From an uncultured Streptococcus sp. (GTDB lineage: Bacteria > Bacillota > Bacilli > Lactobacillales > Streptococcaceae): 64,000 nt of DNA. Positions 25,707 through 33,248 of the stretch are shown one piece after another; the stretch's first letter is position 1, and each line of letters begins with the position of its first letter. Location: positions 1 to 64,000 of the forward strand of contig NZ_CAJPNR010000003.1 in the NCBI RefSeq assembly GCF_905372115.1, in the 5' to 3' direction. Position numbers and translations under genes: made by a program. A model generated the notes under the pieces. That model worked only from the letters and a program-made list of their open reading frames with translations, was not told where the DNA came from and searched no databases.

Positions 25707-26934
25707 CGTCATGCGCTGGGGGCATCGATTTAAGGATCGACAGGTCTTGGAACGCTATCAAGTCAAGGCTTTAGAGACCTATCGGGAATTTCTGCAGCAG
25801 GAATCGCCTTATTTTAAATCAGGTATTCCAGCAGATTTTAAGATGAATAAGGCCTTTATGATGGAGCATTTCAATGAACTCAATACTCAGGGGCTGAATC
25901 GTGATGAGTTATTGGCCTTGGCACTGGAGAGCGAGAGGACACGTGATTTCAGTCCCATGATAGGAGAAATTGCTGTCGGCTTGTCTTCGGGGACATCCGG
26001 TCACCGAGGTTTATTTGTCACTACTGAAAAGGAGCGGAGTATGTGGGCAGCAGCCATCTTGGCCAAGATGCTGCCTACAGGCAAACTCTTTGGGCACAAA
26101 ATTGCCTTCTTTCTTCGGGCAGACAACCAGCTCTATCAGACTGTCAATTCAGGCTTGATTTCTCTGGAGTATTTTGATACTTTCCAAGGAGCTGAAGAAC
26201 ACGTAGAGCGCTTAAATGCTTACCAGCCGACGATTTTGGTAGCGCCAGCATCAATGCTCTTGGAGCTGGCTAAACAAGTTCAGGTTGGAAATTTGCAGAT
26301 TGCCCCCAGCAAAGTCGTATCTGTGGCAGAAATTTTGGAAGAGCCGGATCGGCAGAGAATTCAAGCAGGATTTGGTCTGAAAAAGGTGGACCAGGTCTAC
26401 CAAGCGACTGAGGGCTTTCTAGCCTGCAGCTGTAGTTACGGGAATCTTCATCTAAACGAAGACATTGTCCATGTAGATAAGCACTACTTGGATGATAGGC
26501 GCTTTTACCCAATTATTACGGATTTTAAGCGGACTTCTCAGCCAATTTTTCAATATGAGCTGAATGATATCTTGGTGGAAAATCCTGAACCTTGCCCCTG
26601 CGGCTCGGTCTTTACACGGATTGATAAGATTGAGGGGCGCTCGGATGATATTTTCATTTTTGAAAATGCCGCAGGTCAGTCGGTGGAGGTCTTTCCAGAC
26701 TTTATTCGCCGTTGTCTGCTCTTAGTTGATGGGATTGGAGAATATCAGGTAGCTCAGAAGCAGGACTATACGCTGACCATTGCTATCGAACATCGTAGTC
26801 AGCATCGAGAAGACGAGCTTGTCCAGCAGTTTCAAAACTTGGCGACTGATAAAGACTTTCTTATGCCAGCTATTTCTTTTGAAGATTATCAGCGGGACAG
26901 AAGCCGTAAGCTGAAACGCATCTATCGGGCCTAA
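25675..26934 (+). CDS. adenylate-forming enzyme, CapK/coenzyme F390 synthetase-like
   Basis: 419 aa from the ATG at 25675 (the in-frame start at 25642 lies deeper in the MBL gene; 32-nt overlap with the preferred start). The ANL-superfamily P-loop is GLSSGTSGHRGLF; the later ATEGFLACSC and GRSDDIF segments fit the phenylacetate-CoA ligase/CapK/F390 branch. Such enzymes activate a carboxylate with ATP. Streptococci lack F420, so the F390 label is only family naming. Cysteines CPCG near residue 310 may hold a structural metal. Confidence 0.85.
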   Translation: MKLGTFLKTFSVMRWGHRFKDRQVLERYQVKALETYREFLQQESPYFKSGIPADFKMNKAFMMEHFNELNTQGLNRDELLALALESERTRDFSPMIGEIAVGLSSGTSGHRGLFVTTEKERSMWAAAILAKMLPTGKLFGHKIAFFLRADNQLYQTVNSGLISLEYFDTFQGAEEHVERLNAYQPTILVAPASMLLELAKQVQVGNLQIAPSKVVSVAEILEEPDRQRIQAGFGLKKVDQVYQATEGFLACSCSYGNLHLNEDIVHVDKHYLDDRRFYPIITDFKRTSQPIFQYELNDILVENPEPCPCGSVFTRIDKIEGRSDDIFIFENAAGQSVEVFPDFIRRCLLLVDGIGEYQVAQKQDYTLTIAIEHRSQHREDELVQQFQNLATDKDFLMPAISFEDYQRDRSRKLKRIYRA

Positions 26935-26936
26935 GA

Positions 26937-27038
26937 ATGCCCCAATTTGGCAAACATATGAATTGGTGGCTGAAGCGCTTTGGCAGTTTACCCAGCTGTC
27001 GAGAAGCCCCAAGTCTGACAAGAAGGAGTTTAATATGA
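26937..27038 (+). CDS. possible 33-aa small protein
   Basis: An ATG 2 bp after the upstream stop opens a 33-codon frame rich in Trp, Arg and Lys (contains MNWWLKRFGSLPS). Its stop overlaps the KAS III start in an ATGA, the coupling pattern seen elsewhere in this operon. No ribosome binding site is visible before it, so it may be a chance frame whose only role is coupling. Confidence 0.3.
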   Translation: MPQFGKHMNWWLKRFGSLPSCREAPSLTRRSLI

Positions 27039-27979
27039 CAGCAGTAAAGAATCATATAAAGATTGTTGGTTACGGTACGCATCTACCTAGAAATACTGTG
27101 ACTTTTAAGGATCAGACCCGTTATCGGGTGGTGGAAAATGAAGAAACCCAGCTTTCTATGGCTGTTAAGGCGATTGAAAAAGCCCTAGAGCAAGCGGGCT
27201 TGACAATCAAAGACATCGACTGTATCGTGTCAGCCAGTGCAGTGGGCGTTCAGCCTATTCCCTGCACCGCGGCTTTGATTCATGAGTTGGTGGCTAAGGG
27301 GCTGTCCATTCCAGCCATGGATATCAATACGACCTGCACCAGTTTTATCTCGGCTTTGAGTCTCATGTCTCATTTGTTGGAGGCTGGTGAGTACCATAGG
27401 ATCCTCATCGTGTCCAGTGAGGTTGGAAGTTTAGGGCTTAATCCCAATCAGAAAGAAAGTTTTGAGTTGTTCAGTGATGGAGCGGCTGCTTTGATTTTTG
27501 AAGCAACAGAGGAAGAAAGAGGGGTCATCTCCAGCCTGCAGCGAACGTGGTCTGAAGGAGCTCATGATACAGAGATTCGTGGTGGTTTGACATCATTTCA
27601 GCCTAAGGAGTATTCGGATGCTACCAAGACTCACTACATGTTTGACATGAATGGCAAGAAGATACTCTTGCTCTCTGCCAGAAAAATTCCGGAAATGTTT
27701 AAAGAATTTAAAGAAAAGAGTGGTCTCAGCCTATCTGACTTGGATTATATCATTCCGCATCAGGCGAGTCGTGCTCTGCCAATGGTCATGCGCAGCTTGG
27801 GTATTCCTGATGATAAATACCTCAATCTCGTGCAAGACTATGGGAATATGGTGTCAGTAGCAGTGCCCTTTTCTCTCTGCTATGCTCTGGAGCGCGATTT
27901 AGTCAAGGAAGGGGACACCATCGCTCTGATGGGAACAGCAGCTGGTATGACAGTCAATATGTTGGCTATGAAATTATAA
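27035..27979 (+). CDS. 3-oxoacyl-ACP synthase III-like thiolase (KAS III/OleA class)
   Basis: 314 aa from the ATG at 27035, with AAGGAG upstream; the extension to 26963 is not family-like. The catalytic triad is present: Cys in DINTTCTSFISA, His in IIPHQASRAL and Asn in DYGNMVSVAVP. It condenses an acyl thioester with a malonyl or second acyl thioester. As it is outside the fab cluster and sits with an SDR, an MBL hydrolase and an adenylate-forming enzyme, it likely belongs to a special lipid or small-molecule pathway. Confidence 0.88.
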   Translation: MTAVKNHIKIVGYGTHLPRNTVTFKDQTRYRVVENEETQLSMAVKAIEKALEQAGLTIKDIDCIVSASAVGVQPIPCTAALIHELVAKGLSIPAMDINTTCTSFISALSLMSHLLEAGEYHRILIVSSEVGSLGLNPNQKESFELFSDGAAALIFEATEEERGVISSLQRTWSEGAHDTEIRGGLTSFQPKEYSDATKTHYMFDMNGKKILLLSARKIPEMFKEFKEKSGLSLSDLDYIIPHQASRALPMVMRSLGIPDDKYLNLVQDYGNMVSVAVPFSLCYALERDLVKEGDTIALMGTAAGMTVNMLAMKL

Positions 27980-27990
27980 TACAATAAAAA

Positions 27991-28030
27991 TAGGGTGTAC
28001 AGAACCTCTTTTGGTTTCGTACACCCTGTT
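27991..28030. terminator. bidirectional terminator between KAS III and tetR
   Basis: Perfect 9-bp arms AGGGTGTAC/GTACACCCT with a T-rich loop, flanked by AAAAAT on the left and GTTTAATT on the right. Confidence 0.75.
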
Positions 28031-28082
28031 TAATTGTTCAAAAATTTGAGTAGAAGTGTGCCCGATAGGCTTAAGCAACTTC

Positions 28083-28613
28083 TTACAGCATTTTCAAAAG
28101 AAATTCTGCTATTTGTTCAGGACTTTCTTTTTTCCCTCTGGAAACCCACATCTGGCAGACGCCGAAGAAGGCATTAGCGAGAAAGACCCGGCTGTATTCT
28201 TTTTCAAAATGATTGTAAATGCGATTGCTAAAGCGATCCTGAAGGCTATCAGCTAGCATCATCTGCAGCTTATGGCGCAGGAAATTTTGAATTTCTTTCG
28301 TTCCGTTTTCCGTCAGAAGAGCAGCTAAAAGCGGCTCTAGCTGGAGGAACTGAAAGACCTCCGTAATCGCAGTTTGAATATCCTCCTGATTGTTATCAAA
28401 AATATACCCCAACTGATGAAAGAGGTTTTGCTGATAACGTTCAATCATATCGTACTTGTCCTTGTAGTGAGTATAGAAACTACTACGGCTGATGCCAGCA
28501 GCTTGAGCTAGCTGGACAGTAGTGATATGGTCGAAGGACTGCTGATGCAGTAGTGAAACCATGGCTCTCTCAATAATAGCCTTGGTTTTTCGGCGTTTAT
28601 TGCTTTCTAACAT
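28083..28613 (-). CDS. TetR/AcrR-family transcriptional regulator
   Basis: 176 aa. The N-terminal TetR HTH is clear (ISRSSFYTHYKDKYDMIERYQ). The C-terminal domain resembles streptococcal TetR members with a helical ligand pocket. AGGGAG precedes the ATG, and a perfect 15-bp palindrome sits just upstream of that site, suggesting autoregulation. Candidate targets are the convergent four-gene operon or the nearby yhgE gene with its own palindromes; sequence alone does not decide. Confidence 0.9.
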   Translation of the reverse strand: MLESNKRRKTKAIIERAMVSLLHQQSFDHITTVQLAQAAGISRSSFYTHYKDKYDMIERYQQNLFHQLGYIFDNNQEDIQTAITEVFQFLQLEPLLAALLTENGTKEIQNFLRHKLQMMLADSLQDRFSNRIYNHFEKEYSRVFLANAFFGVCQMWVSRGKKESPEQIAEFLLKML

Positions 28614-28625
28614 AAAATCTCCCTT

Positions 28626-28640
28626 TGAGGCTAAGCCTCA
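28626..28640. promoter_or_regulatory. 15-bp palindrome in tetR 5' region
   Basis: TGAGGC-TAA-GCCTCA is a perfect inverted repeat 12 bp upstream of the tetR start, between its promoter (minus-strand TGATATAAT near 28706-28714) and ribosome binding site. It is either an operator or an RNA hairpin. Confidence 0.6.
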
Positions 28641-28798
28641 GTCTGCTCTTCAAACTAATAGCTATCATAGCAAACTACTTTTTCTTTTTCTCCATGTACT
28701 ATTATATCAAATGTTTTTCAAGTGGAAAAGAGTTAAATTCCGAAAACAGGCATAGATAGGCAAAATTTTATTTTATTAGGTTTCTTAGACTGGTAAAA

Positions 28799-28836
28799 TA
28801 ATAAAGCCAAGACTTAAAGTAAAGTCTCGGCCTTCG
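28799..28836 (-). terminator. terminator of lipoprotein gene
   Basis: On the minus strand GGCCGAGACTT pairs with AAGTCTTGGC (one mismatch), followed by TTTATTATTTT, 10 bp after the stop. Confidence 0.75.
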
Positions 28837-28845
28837 TTTTGAGCA

Positions 28846-29529
28846 TTATTTAAAGTAGAGGTAGTCGGGGTCGGGAGTGACGTAAAGCAACTCACCCTCT
28901 TGAGAGAAGATAATAGAAATTTGTTCATTTTTATAAGAGTAAATCGTATAGGTGTTTTGTAACCTTGATGCTTGAGAAATATCAACTACACCTGCTAAGA
29001 AAGCACGCGCTTGTTCGGTGTTGATTTTTTGCTCCTGAACCAGCCTCTTCAGATTTTCTAATTCTTTGTTTTGGAAAGCTTCATATTCAGAAGCGAGATC
29101 GGTGCTTATTTTTTCTGGTTCGCCGAGAATACTTTTGACTTTTTCTTGAGTATATCCTTTAAATTCAGGAATTTGAGCTTCAAAACCGCCAGATTCATAG
29201 GATTGGTAATAAACCTTGGCATTGCCAGTCGCATAAATCTTGTCTTTCTTAGCATGATCGGCATCTTCTGGAAGACCATCTGTGGTTTTTTCTTGTTCTT
29301 TTCCGTCCTCTTGATGTTCAGAGCTGCTGGAAGATGAAGATTCTTTTGTTTCAGATTTTTTGCTGTCAAAACTTTTAGACTTGTTGGAGCTATCTTTCTT
29401 TTCTAGCTTTCTAGTCTCAGAAGACTGAGCTGGACGATTTGACCTTTGTGGCAAAAACAAACGGCAGGCTGACAGCAGAAATAGTGCTGCAACTAGAGCA
29501 AATAAGCTAAATGGTGTTCTTTTTTTCAT
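28846..29529 (-). CDS. putative lipoprotein, possibly DUF4947 type
   Basis: 227 aa. The signal peptide ends in lipobox LSAC (LFLLSACRLF). A long Ser/Lys/Glu-rich linker follows (about residues 35-95), then a C-terminal domain with GYTQEKVKSILGEPEK, a pattern like SmpA/BLIP-type small outer-surface domains. It is anchored on the cell surface; function unknown. The DUF number is from memory and unchecked. An inverted repeat GCTCAA-N6-TTGAGC (29553-29570) lies in its 5' region. Confidence 0.75.
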   Translation of the reverse strand: MKKRTPFSLFALVAALFLLSACRLFLPQRSNRPAQSSETRKLEKKDSSNKSKSFDSKKSETKESSSSSSSEHQEDGKEQEKTTDGLPEDADHAKKDKIYATGNAKVYYQSYESGGFEAQIPEFKGYTQEKVKSILGEPEKISTDLASEYEAFQNKELENLKRLVQEQKINTEQARAFLAGVVDISQASRLQNTYTIYSYKNEQISIIFSQEGELLYVTPDPDYLYFK

Positions 29530-29601
29530 TGTCTTAAACCTTTCTTTACTATGCTCAATCTGACTTGAGCTATTGTGATGTGAGGCATCTGCTGGCAGCA
29601 G

Positions 29602-29617
29602 TGTTTCACATGGAACC
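29602..29617. promoter_or_regulatory. second parS-like site
   Basis: TGTTTCACATGGAACC; its reverse complement GGTTCCATGTGAAACA matches the ParB site TGTTCCACGTGAAACA at 14 of 16 positions. It is intergenic and 26 kb from the stronger site at 3293. Confidence 0.5.
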
Positions 29618-29794
29618 CTATCATCAAGTTAAGTACTCAATGTTTGACTCCATTTACCTCGCTTATCATTCTAACATAATACTGAGTTCTAGTGTACCTA
29701 CCTGTGGAAAAATATTTTTTATCTACAGATTATTTAGGGATTAAAGACAGTAGGACTAACTTATTCCGCTTCTCTACAATCTTTTTAAACAAAA

Positions 29795-29811
29795 TTAGAC
29801 ACGGTGTCCAA
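29795..29811. promoter_or_regulatory. upstream operator of yhgE
   Basis: TTAGACACGGTGTCCAA: inner arms GACAC and GTGTC are perfect, and flanking TT/AA also pair. It lies 17 bp upstream of the -35. Confidence 0.65.
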
Positions 29812-29827
29812 TTTTTAAAGAATAAAC

Positions 29828-29855
29828 TTGTAATAATTTTCGATTGGTGTATAAT
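29828..29855 (+). promoter_or_regulatory. yhgE promoter
   Basis: TTGTAA (29828-29833), 16 bp, TATAAT (29850-29855). It is bracketed by the two GACAC/GTGT palindromes, a layout suited to repression by a TetR-type dimer. Confidence 0.7.
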
Positions 29856-29870
29856 CAATTTTATCGAAAT

Positions 29871-29887
29871 TTGGACACTGTGTATAA
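29871..29887. promoter_or_regulatory. downstream operator of yhgE
   Basis: TTGGACACTGTGTATAA is a second, less symmetric copy of the operator, centred 76 bp from the first and just past the predicted transcription start. Confidence 0.6.
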
Positions 29888-29902
29888 TTTTAGGAGGTAG
29901 AC

Positions 29903-32326
29903 ATGTTAAGAGAATGGAAAGCTATTTTAAAAAAGCCGACTTTTATCATTGTGATGTTAGGAGTCTCTTTGATTCCTGCCTTGTATAACGTTATTTTCTT
30001 GAGCTCCATGTGGGATCCATATGGAAAGGTATCGGACTTGCCAGTGGCGGTCGTCAATCAGGATAAAGCTGTAACTGCTAGTGGCAAGACCTTGTCTATA
30101 GGCGATGATGTTGTTTCCAGCCTCAAGGAAAATAAAAATCTGGATTTTCATTTCGTCAGTAAAGAAGATGCTCAAAATGGTCTGGAAAAGGGTGATTACT
30201 ACATGGTTGTGGCGCTTCCAAGTGATTTATCTGAACGTGCAGCCAGTGTTTTGACCGATAATCCTCAGCAAATGAAGATTGACTATCAAACGTCTAGCGG
30301 CCACAGTTTTATTGCTGGTAAGATGAGTGATTCAGCTATGGCTTCTTTGAAGCAGACTGTGGCGCAAAATGTAACGGATACTTATACAAACGCCTTATTT
30401 AAGAATATGGGAGACCTAAAAACTGGTTTGATGAAGGCATCCGATGGTGCTCAGCAATTAGCATCTGGCAGTCAACAACTAGGCTCAGGCAGTCAGACAA
30501 TTGCAGATAACTTAAGAACTCTGAATCAAGCTACGAGCAAATTATCGTCCGGTGCAGCTCAATTTAACACAGGACTACAGACTTATACTGGGAGTGTTGC
30601 ACAAGTATCGTCTGGACTGGGTAGTTTGTCAAATGGGATAAACACTTATGCAAATGGTGTAAGTACTGTGGCCGCAGGTGCAAATCAGCTGTCGGGTCGA
30701 TCAGCCGACTTATTGGGTGGAGTCCAACAGCTCACCCAGTCAGGAGATGGAGTTCAGGCCTTATCAACAGGTGTAACGAATTTGAACACTGGCTTGGCTA
30801 CATTAAAGTCATCGGTAGATACAACCTTAGCCAACAATCAGCAAAACGTGAATGATTTGGCAACTAGCTTGACTCAGTTGAATGCAAGTATTCAAGCTGC
30901 AGCAAGTGACTCAGCAGTATCGACAGACAGCATTGAAGCTTCACTGACTAGCATAGCAGCATCCGCTCAGGCCATTATCAATAATAATCAAGACGCCAAG
31001 GCCGCAGCTTTGGCAAGTGTCCAAGGGACGAGCGCTTATCAAGGCCTTTCTAGTGAGGCTAAGGCTGAGATTGACGCAGCAGTCAGTGCTAGTCAAGCAG
31101 GAAGTGATCAATCTGCTCAGGCGATTTTATCAGAAATCGATACAATGAGGGCTTCTCTTGAAACGATAAAAGGCGCTAGTCAAACAAAACTTAGTCAGTT
31201 AGAAGGTGCATCAAATCAAGTTCTGCCACAGGCAGCTAGCATGATCAATGGCCTTTATAATGGCTTATCAACGGTGAGTACTGGCCTCGGTTCAGCAAGC
31301 GGAGGAGCCAATCAACTAGTTGCAGGTGTAGATACCTTAAATGAGAAACTAACGACTGGCGCGACACAATTGGAACAAGGGGTGACAAGCTATACCAATG
31401 CAGTCGGTCAGCTATCTGAGGGGACATCAGCTTTGGCAAGTAAGAACCCTGATTTGCTAGCAAATACAACAAAATTAGCAAACGGGGCAGCCCAATTAAC
31501 AGATAAATCGTCAGAATTGATCTCTAGTTTCGGGAAATTAGCAGATGGGACCAATCAATTAGCGAGCGGCATAGAAAAGCTGGCTGATGGCAGCAGTGCT
31601 TTAACAGATAATCTCTCTAAACTTACTGTGGGAACGAGTGATTTGTCCAATGGCCTCTCAGATGCAGGTGATAAATTGTCGGTTGTTTCAACCAAGGAAG
31701 ACAATGCAAAAACTCTGGCAGATCCTTTGACACTGAGCAAGACAGATGAGAACAAGGTGGAGAAAAACGGCATTGGGATGGCGCCTTATATGATTTCAGT
31801 AGCTTTATTTGTGGCGGCTATTTCAACCAACATCATCTTTAGTACACTTCCATCGGGTCAAGAACCTAGGACGAAACGAAATTGGCTGAAGGCCCGTATA
31901 GAGGTAAATGGAGTAATTTCCGTCGTGGCGGGTGTTTTGGTCTATGGTGCTGTGCACTTGATAGGCCTATCTGCTAATCATGAGTTGGCAACCCTTGGTT
32001 TGATTGTCCTAGCCAGCATGACCTTTATGGCTCTTGTGACCGCTTTGGTTACTTGGGATAGCAAGCTCGGCGCCTTTGCCTCTCTGATTCTCTTGCTCTT
32101 ACAGCTGGCTTCTAGTGCAGGAACCTATCCGCTGGAGCTGACTAGTAAGATTTTCCAAGTTATCAACCCTTGGCTGCCAATGAGCTATTCTGTATCGGGC
32201 TTACGCCAAACGATTTCCATGAACGGCCAAATAGGTACTCAGGTGCTCTTCCTTGCCTTTGTTTTAGTTCTTTTCATGGCACTTGGTACTCTGGTCTACC
32301 GAACAGATAAAAAACAGCTAGCTTAG
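29903..32326 (+). CDS. yhgE: YhgE/Pip-family membrane protein
   Basis: 807 aa, AGGAGG upstream. One N-terminal membrane span (about residues 10-32), a large extracellular region with repeated GA/SQLxxGxxxLxxG coiled-coil-like segments, then about five C-terminal spans. This is the YhgE/Pip (phage infection protein) layout, also related to EsaA of type VII secretion and ABC-2-type permeases. It may act as a surface receptor or exporter. Twin operators suggest inducible expression, as seen when such genes respond to membrane or acid stress regulators. Confidence 0.92.
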   Translation: MLREWKAILKKPTFIIVMLGVSLIPALYNVIFLSSMWDPYGKVSDLPVAVVNQDKAVTASGKTLSIGDDVVSSLKENKNLDFHFVSKEDAQNGLEKGDYYMVVALPSDLSERAASVLTDNPQQMKIDYQTSSGHSFIAGKMSDSAMASLKQTVAQNVTDTYTNALFKNMGDLKTGLMKASDGAQQLASGSQQLGSGSQTIADNLRTLNQATSKLSSGAAQFNTGLQTYTGSVAQVSSGLGSLSNGINTYANGVSTVAAGANQLSGRSADLLGGVQQLTQSGDGVQALSTGVTNLNTGLATLKSSVDTTLANNQQNVNDLATSLTQLNASIQAAASDSAVSTDSIEASLTSIAASAQAIINNNQDAKAAALASVQGTSAYQGLSSEAKAEIDAAVSASQAGSDQSAQAILSEIDTMRASLETIKGASQTKLSQLEGASNQVLPQAASMINGLYNGLSTVSTGLGSASGGANQLVAGVDTLNEKLTTGATQLEQGVTSYTNAVGQLSEGTSALASKNPDLLANTTKLANGAAQLTDKSSELISSFGKLADGTNQLASGIEKLADGSSALTDNLSKLTVGTSDLSNGLSDAGDKLSVVSTKEDNAKTLADPLTLSKTDENKVEKNGIGMAPYMISVALFVAAISTNIIFSTLPSGQEPRTKRNWLKARIEVNGVISVVAGVLVYGAVHLIGLSANHELATLGLIVLASMTFMALVTALVTWDSKLGAFASLILLLLQLASSAGTYPLELTSKIFQVINPWLPMSYSVSGLRQTISMNGQIGTQVLFLAFVLVLFMALGTLVYRTDKKQLA

Positions 32327-32400
32327 GGCACGTGCTTTTATAAATCTGTAAAAATGTAGATGGAAAGTCTATCTGTAATTCTTTTACTTTTTCTCTAATC

Positions 32401-32432
32401 AACATCTCCTGAAAAGGGAGATGTTTTGTTTT
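32401..32432 (+). terminator. yhgE terminator
   Basis: Perfect 9-bp stem AACATCTCC/GGAGATGTT with a 7-nt loop and T-rich tail. Confidence 0.88.
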
Positions 32433-32433
32433 C

Positions 32434-32466
32434 TTTAAGTTTTCTTTATCTTTCTTTTAAGTTTTC
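32434..32466 (+). promoter_or_regulatory. 22-bp-spaced direct repeat upstream of VTC gene
   Basis: TTTAAGTTTTC occurs at 32434 and again at 32456, exactly 22 bp (two helical turns) apart. This is a typical layout for an OmpR/PhoB-class response regulator. The regulator is unknown. Confidence 0.45.
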
Positions 32467-32515
32467 ATCTTTAAAATTGCATTACATTCAAGAAAGATAG
32501 AGAGAGGAGAAGCCC

Positions 32516-33229
32516 ATGGCAGAAAAATTTTTTCAACATCATTTTCAGCGCTTTGAAACCAAATACATCATTTCCAAGGAAACCTTGTTGGATCTATTGC
32601 TAGAGTTTGAGGGCTATCTGGTGGAGGATGAGCGAGCTTATTCGACCATTAACAATCTCTACTACGATACGCCGTCTTATCAGCTCATTCGTGAGTCCTT
32701 GGAAAATCCTTGCTTTGACGAGAAGGTGCGCTTGCGGACTTATCAAGAGCATCCGACCGAGGATAGTCAAGTATTTTTGGAAATCAAGAAAAAGGCTGAG
32801 AATCTGGTCACCAAACGCCGGCTTGCAGCAGATTTGCTGACAGCGGAATCCTATCTGGACGGTGATTACAGTCAGCTGACTGACCTTCAGATAGATAAGG
32901 AAATGGTCTGGCTGACCCAGCATTTTGGCAATATTCAGCCCATGATGTATATCGGCTACAATCGTTATGCGATGAAGGGGATTGAGGATGAGCGGATTCG
33001 GATTACCTTTGATCACGACCTGACCTACCGTCCTTATGATCTGAGTCTCTTGGCCGGTCGCCACGGAGATCATCTCCTGCCAGCCAATCACGTCATTATG
33101 GAAGTTAAGATTTCAGAAGCTTGTCCGCTATGGCTCAGCGAGATCATGGATCGCTACCAGCTGTCTCCGAGCTCTTTCTCCAAATATGGCTTTGCTTATA
33201 AAAAGGCAAACTGTATCAGCAGCAAATAA
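32516..33229 (+). CDS. VTC-domain protein (polyphosphate polymerase-like)
   Basis: 237 aa; GAGGAG upstream. The triphosphate-tunnel fold of VTC4-type proteins is visible: ETKYIISKETL, KVRLRTY, VFLEIKKK, KRRLAADLL, YIGYNRYAM, RITFDHDLTYR and IMEVKISEACP, giving the Arg/Lys/Glu ring lining the tunnel. In yeast such domains make polyphosphate from ATP. Bacterial homologues usually sit with a DUF4956 membrane protein and a CotH or beta-helix protein; only the beta-helix lipoprotein is here. Confidence 0.88.
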   Translation: MAEKFFQHHFQRFETKYIISKETLLDLLLEFEGYLVEDERAYSTINNLYYDTPSYQLIRESLENPCFDEKVRLRTYQEHPTEDSQVFLEIKKKAENLVTKRRLAADLLTAESYLDGDYSQLTDLQIDKEMVWLTQHFGNIQPMMYIGYNRYAMKGIEDERIRITFDHDLTYRPYDLSLLAGRHGDHLLPANHVIMEVKISEACPLWLSEIMDRYQLSPSSFSKYGFAYKKANCISSK

Positions 33230-33248
33230 AATAGATAGGAAAAGAAAA

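Larger units (their letters stand above)
29530..29902. other. regulatory intergenic region between lipoprotein gene and yhgE
   Basis: 373 bp without a credible gene; a 98-codon frame crossing it covers the yhgE promoter and operators and is rejected. It holds GCTCAA-N6-TTGAGC (29553-29570), CTGCTG-G-CAGCAG (29589-29601), a parS-like site (29602-29617), and the twin operators and promoter of yhgE. Confidence 0.7.

Noticed and set aside
29692..29988. 98-codon plus-strand frame before yhgE
   Set aside because: It runs through the yhgE operators, promoter and start.
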